This document shows, piece by piece, positions 8,804-20,817 of a stretch of 64,000 nt of DNA (positions within the stretch are counted from its first letter, which is position 1; each line of letters opens with the position of its first letter). The notes under the pieces are model-generated. The model had not been told where the DNA came from and made no database searches. It saw nothing but the letters and a program-made list of their open reading frames with translations. The translations under genes and the position numbers were made by a program. Origin of the DNA: Chrysaora quinquecirrha (taxonomy: Eukaryota > Cnidaria > Scyphozoa > Semaeostomeae > Pelagiidae); assembly GCA_014526335.1 (NCBI GenBank), contig JACTAT010000024.1:397635-461634 (forward strand), written 5' to 3'.

Positions 8804-11800
8804 ATGCGTGGGGGCGCTAGCCCAAAGACAGGCTCTGAGTTTTTAACTTTGAGTAAGGAGAATTACAGAGAGATAAGCTGTCGTTTTTTTAATGGCAAAT
8901 GGGCGGGAGACGAAAAACACATCCAGAAGATAAAGGCTTTGTATCGTTTCAATAAAGACTCTATTTTATTGAAACTAGCAAATCTTGCCAAGACCACATC
9001 TGAAATAGATAATGGCAAGTGTTTTGGTGATGACATAATTACAGTGAACACGAAATCATTTAATGCAGCGACGAAAATGAATGCCAATGACCTTGCTTAC
9101 GACTGTGAAGACAACACTTCCGAAGTGATCTACCATAGTGACGGTGAAAATTCTGAAAGCAAACGAACCAGGACACCCACAAATGAGGAAGTAAAGATAA
9201 TGCAATCTGAACGTGATGTTGCGCCACACAATATCATCTCATCTTCATCAAGTAGAGTGCCTCTACTAAAACCTCCCGAAAACGAGAGCGTGCGCTTGCA
9301 ACGCAAAAGAAATGTCTCCCCAACTTTTGACCAGTCTTACCTTCCGTATGATGAAGAAATAAATGATAGCAGGTACGCACCATTCTCAAAGAGTGACTAC
9401 CTTCAATTGACTAAAGAATCAGCCTTTCTTGGGAGGATTCTTGGCGAAGCCGTGCATGTTATCTCTCAAAGACAAGGAATGTACAGTATTGAAAATGACC
9501 CCCCAGCCAACAGAAGTAAGCGTGAAACTTCTGACGATGAAACTGTGTCTTCTATTTCATCCCAATCCCCCAACAAAACTCTCTTTTCATTAACACTCCA
9601 ATTAATGACACCGAAAACGAAAACAGTTTGTACAGTGGTGACACTGTTCGTGCCATTAGTCGCTCGAATGCAACGTTGGGAGATTTTCGTGGTAGTTTGA
9701 AAAATGAAATAGTTCATGCAGAGTTACCCGACCAGTGGCACGAACATTTTAATCCACTGAATACAAGTTCTGGTAAAGGTGATTCAGAGAAAGCACCGTC
9801 TTCGGCCATGAAAAACAACAAGCTTTCACAGGATGCTGCAAACATTCTTTGCAGTATTTTATCAAAATACAGCAAGTTTTGCGTGTGGACTTTACATTAC
9901 CACCATACCCGTCTACCTGGATCAAGAAAAATGAACTGCGCCTATTTCAAAGGAAAAGCCAACTGCAAAGTACGGGGCTGTCCTCATAACGTAGAATTTT
10001 CGATAGAACGTCCTAATTCAACGCACATTCGTTTGCATTTTTCGGGAAGCATCTTTCACAAGAAAGGGTATTTGGAGGCCAGAAATATTTGAGGTAGTAA
10101 TCGCAAGAATCTGAAAGATTTCTTTACGGCCAACAGATCTGCGCTTCCTTCTGAAAAATACAGAGAAGATCTGTTGAGGGTAGATCCGGACTCGTTTGCT
10201 ACAGGAAATTTTACTGGGGTGGGTAAAAGTGATGTTCCATATCAGCAGATTGCAGCGAAAACAAGGAAAAACGCCGACTCTGTGGATAGTTTTTACAGGG
10301 ACGTGTTGTCTTTACAGAACGAGTTAAGGGGAAAAGACGAATAAGAGGCATTGAAACTCGGACACACATTTAGGAATGATTTTGGTTACATTCAGAGGCG
10401 TACATTGACAAATAACGAACTAGGTATACCTTTAATGGACCAGCTGATGACAACGCTTTACCATGAACATGTAAAGAACGATATCTTGTACATAGATGCC
10501 ACAGGCTCTTTGGTAAGGCAAATGAAGAATTATAAGAGATTACTCTATTTTGCTGCAGTCATTAGGCATCCTTATAACTGCGGCCCGCCAATGCCAATAG
10601 CAGAATACATCACTAGCAACCACAATTGCTTCTCCATTCGCAGTTTCTTGACTATGATTCACAAAAAGGAATGCCACAAGTATGGCTCAAAAGGCCTTAC
10701 GAATCCCAAGTTGATATTAATTGATTTCAGTATGGCACTTATTTTAGCATGCTTGGATGAATTTTGTGGGGAAAGTATTTCGAAATATCTGAGCAGAACA
10801 TCTAGGGTTATTTCTGGAACTGCCTCTTCTCAAGATTTAAACAAACCATTTCTGCATATTTGCTCCTTTCACTTAATTAAAATATGTCGAATGATCGCCA
10901 AACGCCTTTACAACAGAGGCCAAGATGAGAAAAGCCAAATTCATTTTGCAATGTGTCTTCTAGGTTGACTTATCAACTGCACTAGTAGAAGAGATGTCTA
11001 CAAAATAGTCAGAAGGGCAGTCATGGTTTTGAAATCTAAATTTGCAACAAAACAAATGAGAGAAGCTCTTGCTTTCTTACAAAAGAGCATCATCACTTTC
11101 CAGGAACAGGTTGATGACTTTGTTGACGTAAAAACAGATGACCCCTCCACCACCTCTGATGAAGTTTACCCTGGAGAGAGCAATCTCTATAGCATAGATG
11201 GCATGTCTGAGGTGAGCAATAATGGTACCGACCCAAGCAAATCTAACCCCTTTGACTATTGGACTTTGTGTCTTAATACCGTGAAGCTTGATAACACTGA
11301 AGATAGCAATCTTGAACTCAATCGCTACTACATGCCAGATTTCTGTACGTGGCTGGAAGAAAAATTGCCATATATTACCCTTTGGAGTAATTTGTGTCTA
11401 GGAGACCTACACCGCCATAACAATAAACATGAATGCAAATTACCTAGAATAAACACGAACACAATTTATAACAACAACACCACGAATGCGATAGCGGAAA
11501 CATTCTTTAGTCTGAAGAAGCGCGACCGCACTAATTTGAAACTATCTCTTTGTGATTTCATAAGGAAATGCTGGAATGACAACAGGGCTTTGGGCAGACA
11601 ATTTGTTCTGGGTTTGAGGGAGGGAATAAGAAAGGTCCGAAACATTGACGCAGATAGCAAGCGATCAACAAAAGCATTGATGAAACTTGTTAAAAATATA
11701 GACAACACTAAGGGGGAAGATAATGAACTAGAACAGGATACAACTAATCCTCACAGGGTAGAGGAAGAATGGAATAAAGGGAACAGTGAAATTAAAGATA

Positions 11801-11852
11801 CCAATAATTCCACTAAAGGGCGATTGTTTCAAAAACCCCGATAAGGAAACTT
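8804..11852 (+). pseudogene. MULE-like DDE transposase, N-terminal to catalytic part
   Basis: Starts with a low-complexity Ser/Glu-rich N-terminus (8804 to about 9570) and shifts one frame near 9570-9590. From 9628 to 11844 a single frame is interrupted only by TGA at 10090, TAA at 10342 and TGA at 10966. A WRKY/GCM1- or FLYWCH-like zinc finger lies at about 9930-10070 (CAYFKG ... CPHNVEF ... HIRLHF). The catalytic domain follows, with YIDATGS (Asp codon near 10495), LILIDFSMA, a C..H pair (HICSFHLIKIC) and NAIAETFFSLKK supplying the Glu. All three acidic residues of a DDE triad are present. The 3' end stops at a 191-bp segment repeated at 6863. MULE assignment is from this domain order; another DDE superfamily is possible. 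Confidence 0.6.
11662..11852 (+). repeat. 191/192-bp direct repeat, copy 2
   Basis: Mate of 6863-7054. It ends at the start of duplicated block B, sharing only two or three bases with it at the junction (CTTGTTTG). Confidence 0.85.
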
Positions 11853-12689
11853 GTTTGTTACTTTGAAGATATGTTGCCCAGACTCACATGCTGTCAATAA
11901 GGAATTAATTGGAATAAGGAAAGTATCAGAACATAACATTATGTTAATAATTCAGCACACATTTTTTAAACTGAATTTTGTTTAGGTTTTTACAAATGTA
12001 TCCTACAAAGAGTTCAGTTGTCTTATACATTGTTTCCTTGGTGACCATAAAAGAATATCCTTGCCTGCTTGTGAGTATGTAGCCATAACAAAAAAGTTCC
12101 TACTAGTTGTTAAAGAGAACAAAAGTTTTTAAGAAGAAGCTGATTCTAAAATAAAAGGTAAGCCTAACTACTGTTTATATATCCTCTTTTTATATCCTTT
12201 TATATACATTAATTTTAATCTAAAACTGTGAAACAATTAATAAATATCAAACAATAGATATTGTATAAATAATATCAAACAATAGATAGTGTGAAACGAT
12301 TGCAACAATAGATATTGTATTACTTTGATCTGAGCCTCCTTTTCTAAATTTTACATAAATTCTCTTAGACTTGAATTATGTAATAAATGCAAAGTAAAAC
12401 CAAAGCAAAGGTGGGGTTGACTCAGACCAACAAAGGTTTCTAACATGTCCACTGTGATTTGTTGCCCTTAAGTTAACTACAGATATAATATTTTGTAGTT
12501 ATTCCTGTTTACTATATACATACAAACACTATATAACACATAAAAGTAATCTGAGTAAATACTGATTTAAATCAAGAATATTAAAAAAAGGGTCATAGGT
12601 TAGAATTTTTTGATTAAAAGCTACTTAAACTCGAGACAGGTACATCAGGGAGAACAAACCCTATTGGAAAAATCCTGGGAAAAAAATCC

Positions 12690-13168
12690 TGCTATGCTAC
12701 AAGAAGAAAGATTTATGAATTTTAGGAAAGAAAAGGGCTGTATTCTTCATGTTGACTGTTCTTGATCTGGGAGCATTCATGATGCTAAAGTGTTTGCAAA
12801 TAGCTTGATAAATAAACTTTTTCAGAAAAATAGGCTCCCAAATGTTGAGACGAAGTTGTCGGCAGATGATGCTTTTTCAGTTGGGCAAGTGATTATTGGG
12901 GATCCAGTATACCCATTGCTATCAGGACTGTTAAAAGAATATGACAATTTCAACAGTGATGCTGAAGTAATATTCAACACAAAGCTGTGATTTGTACACA
13001 ACCAAATTGAATGTGCTTTCGGCAGGCTCAAGACTAAGAGAATTTTAAATCAACCAATAGATCATGGAATTGAGTTTCTTTCAACCATAATTTACTCCTG
13101 CTTCATTCTCCATAATTATTGTGTGACAAGGAAAGCTCATATTAAAAAAGATGCCACACAAAAGTAAT
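12690..13168 (+). pseudogene. PIF/Harbinger transposase, C-terminal half (block B copy 1)
   Basis: Reads HVDCS, stop, then SGSIHDAKVFANS, VIIGDPVYPLLSGLLKEY, and after a second stop (TGA at 12988) NQIECAFGRLKTKRIL and FILHNYCVT. These are the second catalytic-Asp region, the GDPVYP block and the ECAFGRLK block of the Harbinger DDE nuclease (DDE_Tnp_4). The N-terminal half is missing here. A matching N-terminal half is at 25873-26220 on the other strand. Stops at about 12764 and 12988 make it inactive. Confidence 0.75.
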
Positions 13169-14484
13169 GTGCATATGCAAGAGATAAATAGAATTGTAGT
13201 CACCATATCAAAAACACAGATTGTACTTATATAACTCTGCTAGGGGGAAATTAGCAAAAGAGAGCTTTAAGAAATATTTTGAACATTCTTACTGACTAAT
13301 ACTGTTTACCTTTACAATCTAGGAGGAGCTAGATGTAAAACTTAGTACAAAAACATTATCTTGTTTTTATAACAATAGCTATGTAGGCAGTAAGCATTCC
13401 AATTAAATTGAATGATAATATCTTAAAACACAGGTAACGGGGAAAAGAGAATATAAATGGATGTGTAGACTTAGAATAATATAGTGAAACATACCTTCAG
13501 TGTTTTTTTATCTTTGTTGTATCTCTACCACAACCCTTTTCTTCACTGAATTCGAACGCACACTGCACTCACCACTCAGTTTACCTTAGGCCCTTTTGAA
13601 CGATAAACAGTCGAATCAATACTAGGTCCCAGTCTCTCTGTCAATAGAGCAAGAGAGAATTATAAAAAATAACAAGGTCTGAAGGTTCGCCAAGGCCGAT
13701 GTCACCAGGCCAAACTTTTGCAGCTTCTCATATTGCCAAGCAACCTCTGTTCCTTGGCCGAATACCCTCAAACCGTTAAACCATCATCCCTCTACTTTGC
13801 ACAGGCAGTCTATCTTCGGTTTTGCCCTGCCTGAAGCCATGAGAATTCAATATTTCCACGGCTGGTCTCCACTGTTTTCAGTCTCCAGATGATCAATAGA
13901 CTTGGAGCAAGTCTAACAAAGATGCAGATAACAGAAACAGATTCAAACACAATAAATCTCTTCGGAAATGAGCACATTAGGAAGAATGTAAAAAGAAAAC
14001 TTCAGCAAATAAATTTTCCAGAAAAGGCGAGTTTCAGAATTTTAAACGACATTTTTGGGAGCAAAAATGCAGGTCAATTCAATGTTTCTCTGAAGAGGAC
14101 TTTGAAAAGAAAGTGGCAACACTAAAAGATATAGGGCTGGGAATTGAAAGAGTGCTGACAAAATGACCCACTGAAATTTGTTGATTATTTCTTTGCACAA
14201 GGAAGCTGCAATTCGTCAAAAAATGATCAAATGTATCAGTGAAACAGAAAATGAGGTTTGGGATCTTACATGTAATAAAACACTTAAAATCATAAGTTTA
14301 TTATGTCTTTTACTTCCTGTCGACTTCGAGGCAGGACGTGTTTTGTCGAGATCTGTTAAATTGGAAGTTTAAGTAATATTCTAGAAAATAATAGTGAATT
14401 TTCTGGTGGATATTCTTTATCGATTTGTTTATACTTTTTTAATTTACTGAAACTAAATGGAAAACGTGAATTTCTTCAAGAAAT
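13169..14484 (+). other. Probable LINE 5' leader in block B copy 1
   Basis: No convincing gene. Short open frames at 13889-14125 and 14178-14372 are present in both block copies, but since the copies are recent this is not evidence of selection. From about 13505 the sequence becomes pyrimidine- and GC-richer and may be the LINE 5' UTR; its exact start is not visible. Confidence 0.35.
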
Positions 14485-15372
14485 ATGGATAAATATAACG
14501 TAAGTCTGAAATCAATGTGTGTAACTTTAACGCTACCCGCGGATGACATCCCAACTTGGACGGTTATCATTAATGAAAGGTATGTAAACTTTCTTCATAA
14601 AATAGACGGTTTTATTGTGGAAGCAAAAGCAGACGATGTTTCGAAGAAGTCAACTTTCTCCATCTCTGATGGTAAGCTTAAATCAAGAAAGAAACAGATT
14701 CTGATTATAACTATATTTACAAATGGGACCGTGATGGTGCAAGGGAACAGCTTTTTGAAATGGAAAATGTTTGATTTGCCAAACTTGATTGATATAAGTG
14801 AGGGTAAGAAAGAAACTAAAGATGAAGTAGAAAGTTTCGCAAATTTCTTAAGAGATATATCCCTGGCCCAAACAATCCCGCTGCCTGATGATGAAGTTTC
14901 AACAATTCTAACACATGAACGTAAAGAGAGCTGTTCTAAGACCCAAGAAAGTAGCCCCAATCAGCTTGGTGCAGACAAGAAAACGAACTGTATTATCCAT
15001 CAGCTACTGGAAATATTAGAAAGTCTTGAAGCCAATAACAAAAACTTAAATAACTTGATTGAAGACCAAAATTCCCGTCTTACTGCTTGTGATTCAGAGA
15101 TAAATACTTTAAAAACTAAGAACTGCTTATTGCAAGATTATGTATCCGAACTTACGAAGACGCTAGATTTAACTAAAGAATCCTACTCCAAAGAGCAAGC
15201 CGAATTTTCTAAGAAAATAAAAGTTTAGAAATAAAAATTGACGACACGAAATCAAAATATAACGGTTCTAAATGATCATAAAAACTTGAAGACTGATTTC
15301 CTAAGGCTTGCTGAAGAATATAACGACAGTATAAATTGTGAGAAAACAGGAGAGCGTCCTCTAAATCACAAA
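14485..15372 (+). pseudogene. LINE ORF1, 3'-truncated (block B copy 1)
   Basis: Same protein as 30425: a folded N-terminal part, a Ser/Glu-rich linker and a long coiled coil. It starts at the same ATG. A missing base in an A run near 15222 shifts the frame and ends it at 15228, and the duplicated block ends at 15372 before the SGNH domain. It is a truncated, inactive copy. Confidence 0.75.
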
Positions 15373-15977
15373 AGTTTTGCAAAATTTGAACTAATGTAAT
15401 GAAGCTGTTTGGCTCTATAAAAAGAAATTGCAGATAACAAACAAAAATTTATACAAAGATTTTGCCATAAATCTTTCAAAGCAATAAAATTTTAAGTCAT
15501 TTAGGTATCAAGATATAAAATATAAAATATTATATAAAATATTCATCTTCGTCCTTCTTGTACCCAAAAAGTTCTTCCCATTTTTTATGCTCAATTCAGC
15601 TCTCTCATCTTGATGAAATTAATCTTTGTCATTATTATCTCCTTACTCTTCCATTTGCACATAAGCCGCACCCTCCACAAAGCCACACCAACAATTTTGG
15701 AATCCAAAATTAGTGAAAAGGGTGCAGCCTATGGATGGGCTCTGACAGTATTATTTACCATTTACATATGGCATATAAAACTTTCCAATATTGATATTTC
15801 AAAGAAATACTACAAATCACTTTCATTGTATTCCTAGTCACAATCACATTAATGGATGATGTAGTGCAGAAGCCTCTGAAAATAGCACAAGGTAAAATAT
15901 TGTTTTGTGCTCTTTAAAAAACACTGAATGTTATCATTGTTATTAATTTCACAGTACATGTATTTGTTAATTTGCTC
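15373..15977 (+). other. AT-rich non-coding stretch
   Basis: A 75-codon open frame at 15610-15837 has a hydrophobic start, but I do not recognise it and nothing around it supports a gene. There is a short TATAAAATAT repeat near 15515-15540. No other structure seen. Confidence 0.3.
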
Positions 15978-17416
15978 GTATGTTTCTCGCACTATAAACC
16001 GCTAACTGTAGCGTGTCTTTTTCGATAAGATTACCTTAAAATGTCTCATTTTTACCGAATAAAAGGCTAATCAGATCTATTCATTTCTCAGTAAAATTTT
16101 TGGTTTAATCCCTCATGTTTCTCCCACTATAAACCGCTAACTGTAGCATGTCGTTTTCGATAAGATTACCTTAAAATTTCTCATTTTTTACCGAATAAAA
16201 GGCTAATAACATCTATTCATTTCTCAGTAAAATTTTTGGTTTATTCCCTCGTATGTTTCTCCCACTAGAAACTGCTAACTGTAGCGCGTCTTTTTCGATA
16301 AGATTACCTTAAAATTTCTCATTTTTTACCGAATGAAAGGCTAATCAGATCTATTCATTTCTCAGTAAAATTTTCGGTTTATTCCCTTGTATGTTTCTCC
16401 AACTATAAACTGCTAACTGTAGAGTGTCTTTTTTGATAAGATTACCTTAAAATTTCTCATTTTTTAACGCATAAAAGGCTTGTAACATCTATTCATTTCT
16501 CAGTAACATTTTCAGTTTATTCCCTCGTATGTTTCTCGCACTATAAACCGCTAACTGTAGCTTGTCTTTTTCGATAAGATTACCTTAAAATTTCTCATTT
16601 TTTACCGAATAAAAGGTTAATAAAATCTATTCATTTCTCAGTAACATTTTGGTTTATTTCCTCGTATGTTTCTCGCACTATAAACCGCTAACTGTAGCGT
16701 GTCTTTTTCGATAAGATTACCTTACAATTTCTCATTTTTTACCAAATAAAAGGCTAATAAAATCTATTCATTTCTCAGTAACATTTTCGGTTTATTCCCT
16801 CGTATGTTTCTCGCACTATAAACCGCTAAATGTAGCGTGTCTTTTTCGATAAGATTACCTTAAAATTTCTCATTTTCCCGGATAAAAGGCTAATAACATC
16901 TATTCATCTCTCAGTACCATTTTCTGTTTATTCCATCGTATGTTTCTCGAACTATAAACGGCAAAATGTAGCGTGTCTTTTTGATAAGATTACCTTAAAA
17001 TTTCTCATTTTTTACCGAATAAAAGGTTAATAAAATCTATTCATTTCTCAGTAACATTTTCGGTTTATTTCCTCGTATGTTTCTCGCACTATAAACCGCT
17101 AACTGTAGCGTGTCTTTTTCGATAAGATTACCTTAAAATTTCTCATTTTTTACCGAATAAAAGGCTAATAAAATCTATTCATTTCTCAGTAACATTTTCG
17201 GTTTATTCCCTCATATGTTTCTCGCACTATAAACCGCTAAATGTAGCGTGTCTTTTTTGATAAGATTACCTTAAAATTTCTCATTTTTACCGAATAAAAG
17301 GCTAATAACATCTATTCATTTCTCAGTACCATTTCCTGTTTATTCCCTCGTATGTTTCTCAAACTATAAACCGCAAAATGTAGCGTGTCTTTTTTATAAG
17401 ATTACCTTAAAATTTC
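15978..17416 (+). repeat. 137-bp satellite, about 10.5 units
   Basis: The anchor GTATGTTTCTC recurs at about 15978, 16114, 16251, 16389, 16527, 16664, 16802, 16938, 17075, 17212 and 17350, a period of 136-138 bp. Conserved inner blocks are ACTATAAACCGCTAACTGTAG, TTCGATAAGATTACCTTAAA and TCTATTCATTTCTCAGTA. Units differ by a few per cent and no frame stays open. It runs directly into the ~335-bp array. Confidence 0.95.
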
Positions 17417-20395
17417 TATTTATTGTCTCCTAAAACAATCCTTACCACATTGCATCTCCAACAGAGCATACACTATATATCTCTGTTTACATGTTTTTTG
17501 CTTCTGGCCTTATTTCACATCACTTGATATCCTGACTGGAAGACCTTCGAAGTCTTGAAACTTTGATTTTTTCTTCTTCTTAGAGCCAAGTAAAAGGAGG
17601 CATGGATATGAAGATGAGAGTTGTCAAGCAAAGGATCAGTATTCTCAAGGTACATATCTGGGTTCTTTGCCACTTTTCCTTCATTTATTATTCGTAAAAG
17701 CCACTAATGATCTCTAATGGATTATATTGCATTTTCACCATGTTATTTTCTATTTATTGTCTCTTAAAACAATCCTTACCACATTGCATCTCCAACAGAG
17801 CATACACCATATATCTCTGTTTACATGTTTTTTGCTTCTGGCCTTATTTCACATCACTTGATATCCTGACTGGAAGACCTTCAAAGTCTTGAAACTTTGA
17901 TTTTTTTTCTTCTTCTTAGAGGCAAGTAAAAGGAGGCATGGATATGAAGATGAGAGTTGTCGAGCAGAGGATCAGTATTCTCAAGGTACATATCTGGGTT
18001 CTTTGCCACTTTTCCTTCATTTATAATTCGTAAAAGCCACTGATGATCCCTAATGGATTATACTGCATTTTCACCCTTTTATTTTCTATTTATTGTTTCT
18101 TAAATCAATGCTTACTACATTACGTCTTCAACAGATCAAACCCTATATATCTTTGTTTGTCCGTTCTTAGCTTCTGTCCTTACTTTACATCACTTTATAT
18201 CCTGAATGAAAAACCTTCAAAGTCTTGAAACTTTGTTTTTTATTTCTTCTTAGAGCCAAGTAAAAGGAAGCATGGATTTAAAGACAAGAGTTATCGAGCA
18301 AAGGATCAGTATTCTCAAGGTACATATCTGGGTTCTTTGCCACTTGTCCTTCATTTATAATTCGTAAAAGCCACTGATGAGATCTCCAATGCTTTATATT
18401 GCATTTTACCCTTATATTTTCTATTTATTGTCTCTTAAATCAATGCTTACTACATTACGTCTGCAAGAGAGCCTACACAACATATCTCTATTTATCCGTT
18501 CTTAGCTTCTGTCCTTACTTTACATCATTTTATATCCTGACTGGAAGACCTTCGAAGTCTTGGAACTTTGTTTTTTATTTCTTCTTAGAGCCTAGTAAAA
18601 GGAAGCATGGATATGAAGACGAGAGTTGTTGAGCAAAGGATCAGTATTCTCAAGGTACATATCTGGGTTCTTTGCCACTTTTCCTTCATTTATTATTCGT
18701 AAAAGCCACAAATGATCCCTAATGGATTATATTGCATTTTCACCCTTTTATTTTCTATTTATTGTCTCTTAAATCAATGCTTACTACATTACGTCTTTAA
18801 CAGATCAAACCCTATATATCTTTGTTTGTCCGTTCTTAGCTTCTGTCCTTACTTTACATCACTTTATATCCTGAATGAAAAACCTTTGAAGTCTTGAAAC
18901 TTTGTTTTTTATTTCTTCTCAGAGCCAAGTAAAAGGAAGCATGGATTTGAAGACAAGAGTTGGCGAGCAAAGGATCAGTATTCTCAAGGTACATATCTGG
19001 GTTCTTTGCCACTTTTCCTTCATTTATAATTCGTAAAAGCCACTGATGAGATCTCTAATGCTTTATATTGAATTTTACCCTTATATTTTCTATTTATTGT
19101 CTCTTAAATCAATGCTTACTACATTACGTCTGCAAGAGAGCCTACACAATATATCTCTGTTTATCCGTTCTTAGCTTCTGTCCTTACTTTACATCACTTT
19201 ATATCCTGACTGGAAGACCTTCGAAGTCTTGCAACTTTGTTTTTTATTTCTTCTTAGAGCCAAGTAAAAGGAAGCATGGATATGAAGAGGAGAGTTGTCG
19301 AGCAAAGGATCAGTATTCTCAAGGTACATATCTGGGTTCTTTGCCACTTTTCCTTCATTTATTATTCGTAAAAGCCACAAATGATCCCTAATGGATTATA
19401 TTGCATTTTCACCCTTTAATTTTCTATTTATTGTCTCTTAAATCAATGCTTACTACATTACGTCTTTAACAGATCAAACCCTATATATCTTTGTTTGTCC
19501 GTTCTTAGCTTCTTTCCTTACTTTACATCACTTTATATCCTGAATGAAAAACCTTCGAAGTCTTGAAACTTTGTTTTTTATTTCTTCTCAGAGCCAAGTA
19601 AAAGGAAGCATGGATTTGAAGACAAGAGTTGTCGAGCAAAGGATCAGTATTCTCAAGGTACATATCTGGGTTCTTTGCCACTTTTCCTTCATTTATTATT
19701 CGTAAAAGCCACAAATGATCCCTAATGGATTATATTGCATTTTCACCCTTTAATTTTCTATTTATTGTCTCTTAAATCAATGCTTACTACATTACGTCTT
19801 TAACAGATCAAACCCTATATATCTTTGTTTGTCCGTTCTTAGCTTCTTTCCTTACTTTACATCACTTTATATCCTGAATGAAAAACCTTCGAAGTCTTGA
19901 AACTTTGTTTTTTATTTCTTCTCAGAGCCAAGTAAAAGGAAGCATGGATTTGAAGACAAGAGTTGTCGAGCAAAGGATCAGTATTCTCAAGGTACATATC
20001 TGGGTTCTTTGCCACTTTTCCTTCATTTATAATTCGTAAAAGCCACTGATGAGATCTCTAATGCTTTATATTGAATTTTATCCTTATATTTTCTATTTAT
20101 TGTCTCTTAAATCAATGCTTACTACATTACGTCTGCAACAGAGCCTACACAATATATCTCTGTTTATCCATTCTTAGCTTCTGTCCTTACTTTACATCAC
20201 TTTATATCCTGACTGGAAGACCTTCGAAGTCTTGCAACTTTGTTTTTTATTTCTTCTTAGAGCCTAGTAAAAGGAAGCATGGATATGAAGACGAGAGTTG
20301 TCGAGCAAAGGATCAGTATTCTCAAGGTACATATCTGGGTTCTTTGCCACTTTTCCTTCATTTATTATTCGTAAAAGCCATAAATGATCTCTAAT
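17417..20395 (+). repeat. ~335-bp tandem array, nine units each with a 66-bp exon-like module
   Basis: Units begin TCTATTTATTG at about 17417, 17749, 18085, 18420, 18754, 19089, 19423, 19757 and 20092. Each contains a 66-bp module at 17584, 17920, 18254, 18589, 18923, 19258, 19592, 19926 and 20261, preceded by a pyrimidine tract plus CAG/TAG and followed by CTCAAG|GTACAT. All nine, and the tenth at 146, are open in phase 0 (22 codons, ...VKG.MD.K.RV...). A second phase is open in most units but hits TGA in the unit at 18589. Flanking 'intron' sequence is about as conserved as the module, so conservation alone does not prove coding. Confidence 0.85.
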
Positions 20396-20817
20396 AAATA
20401 TTGCTAAAGCTAAAAAATAAGCTAAAAAAAATTCCAAAACCCATGGCCTGTCAAATATGCTTAACCCCAAAACCTGCACGTTTTTTGAAAAACCCGAAAA
20501 TCCGAGATCGACCTCGACCACACCCGCAACGTGTGAAATGCCAAAGCCTCCTTTTATTAACATAATTTGCTAACCTAGTTTTATAATTTCAATTACAGAG
20601 TCGACTTCTGGAGTTATGCTGTTATGAAAGCAATGGCATCCAACAATATGGTAGAGGCAAAGAGGGTAATGAATCTTCTATCAGTTGTTTTTACTGCTTG
20701 CTTGTTGTTTGGTTTTCTTGCTAATTTAGATATTTCTGTCTGAAAAAGCTCTTGGTATGCTTTCCATGTTCTTATTCAAAAATAAAAATAGATTCCTGTC
20801 TTATTTCTAGGCATTTG

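Larger units (their letters stand above)
11852..15372 (+). repeat. Duplicated block B, copy 1 (mate 27785-31316)
   Basis: About 3.5 kb in direct orientation, nearly identical apart from scattered substitutions and short indels (for example at 12331-12365 against 28265-28305). It starts at TGTTTGTTACTTTG and ends in CTAAATCACAAA, inside LINE ORF1. The first 840 bp are non-coding and carry three AACAATAGATA-type short repeats (about 12248-12320). Confidence 0.9.

Noticed and set aside
18033..20055. CTGATGA occurrences in the ~335-bp units as hammerhead cores
   Set aside because: No stem II and no GAAA block at the right distance in any unit.
17707..20394. Hydrophobic 61-107-codon frames in the ~335-bp repeat
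   Set aside because: They span the pyrimidine-rich intron-like parts, vary in length between units and run through the putative splice sites. A membrane-protein look is expected from T-rich DNA.
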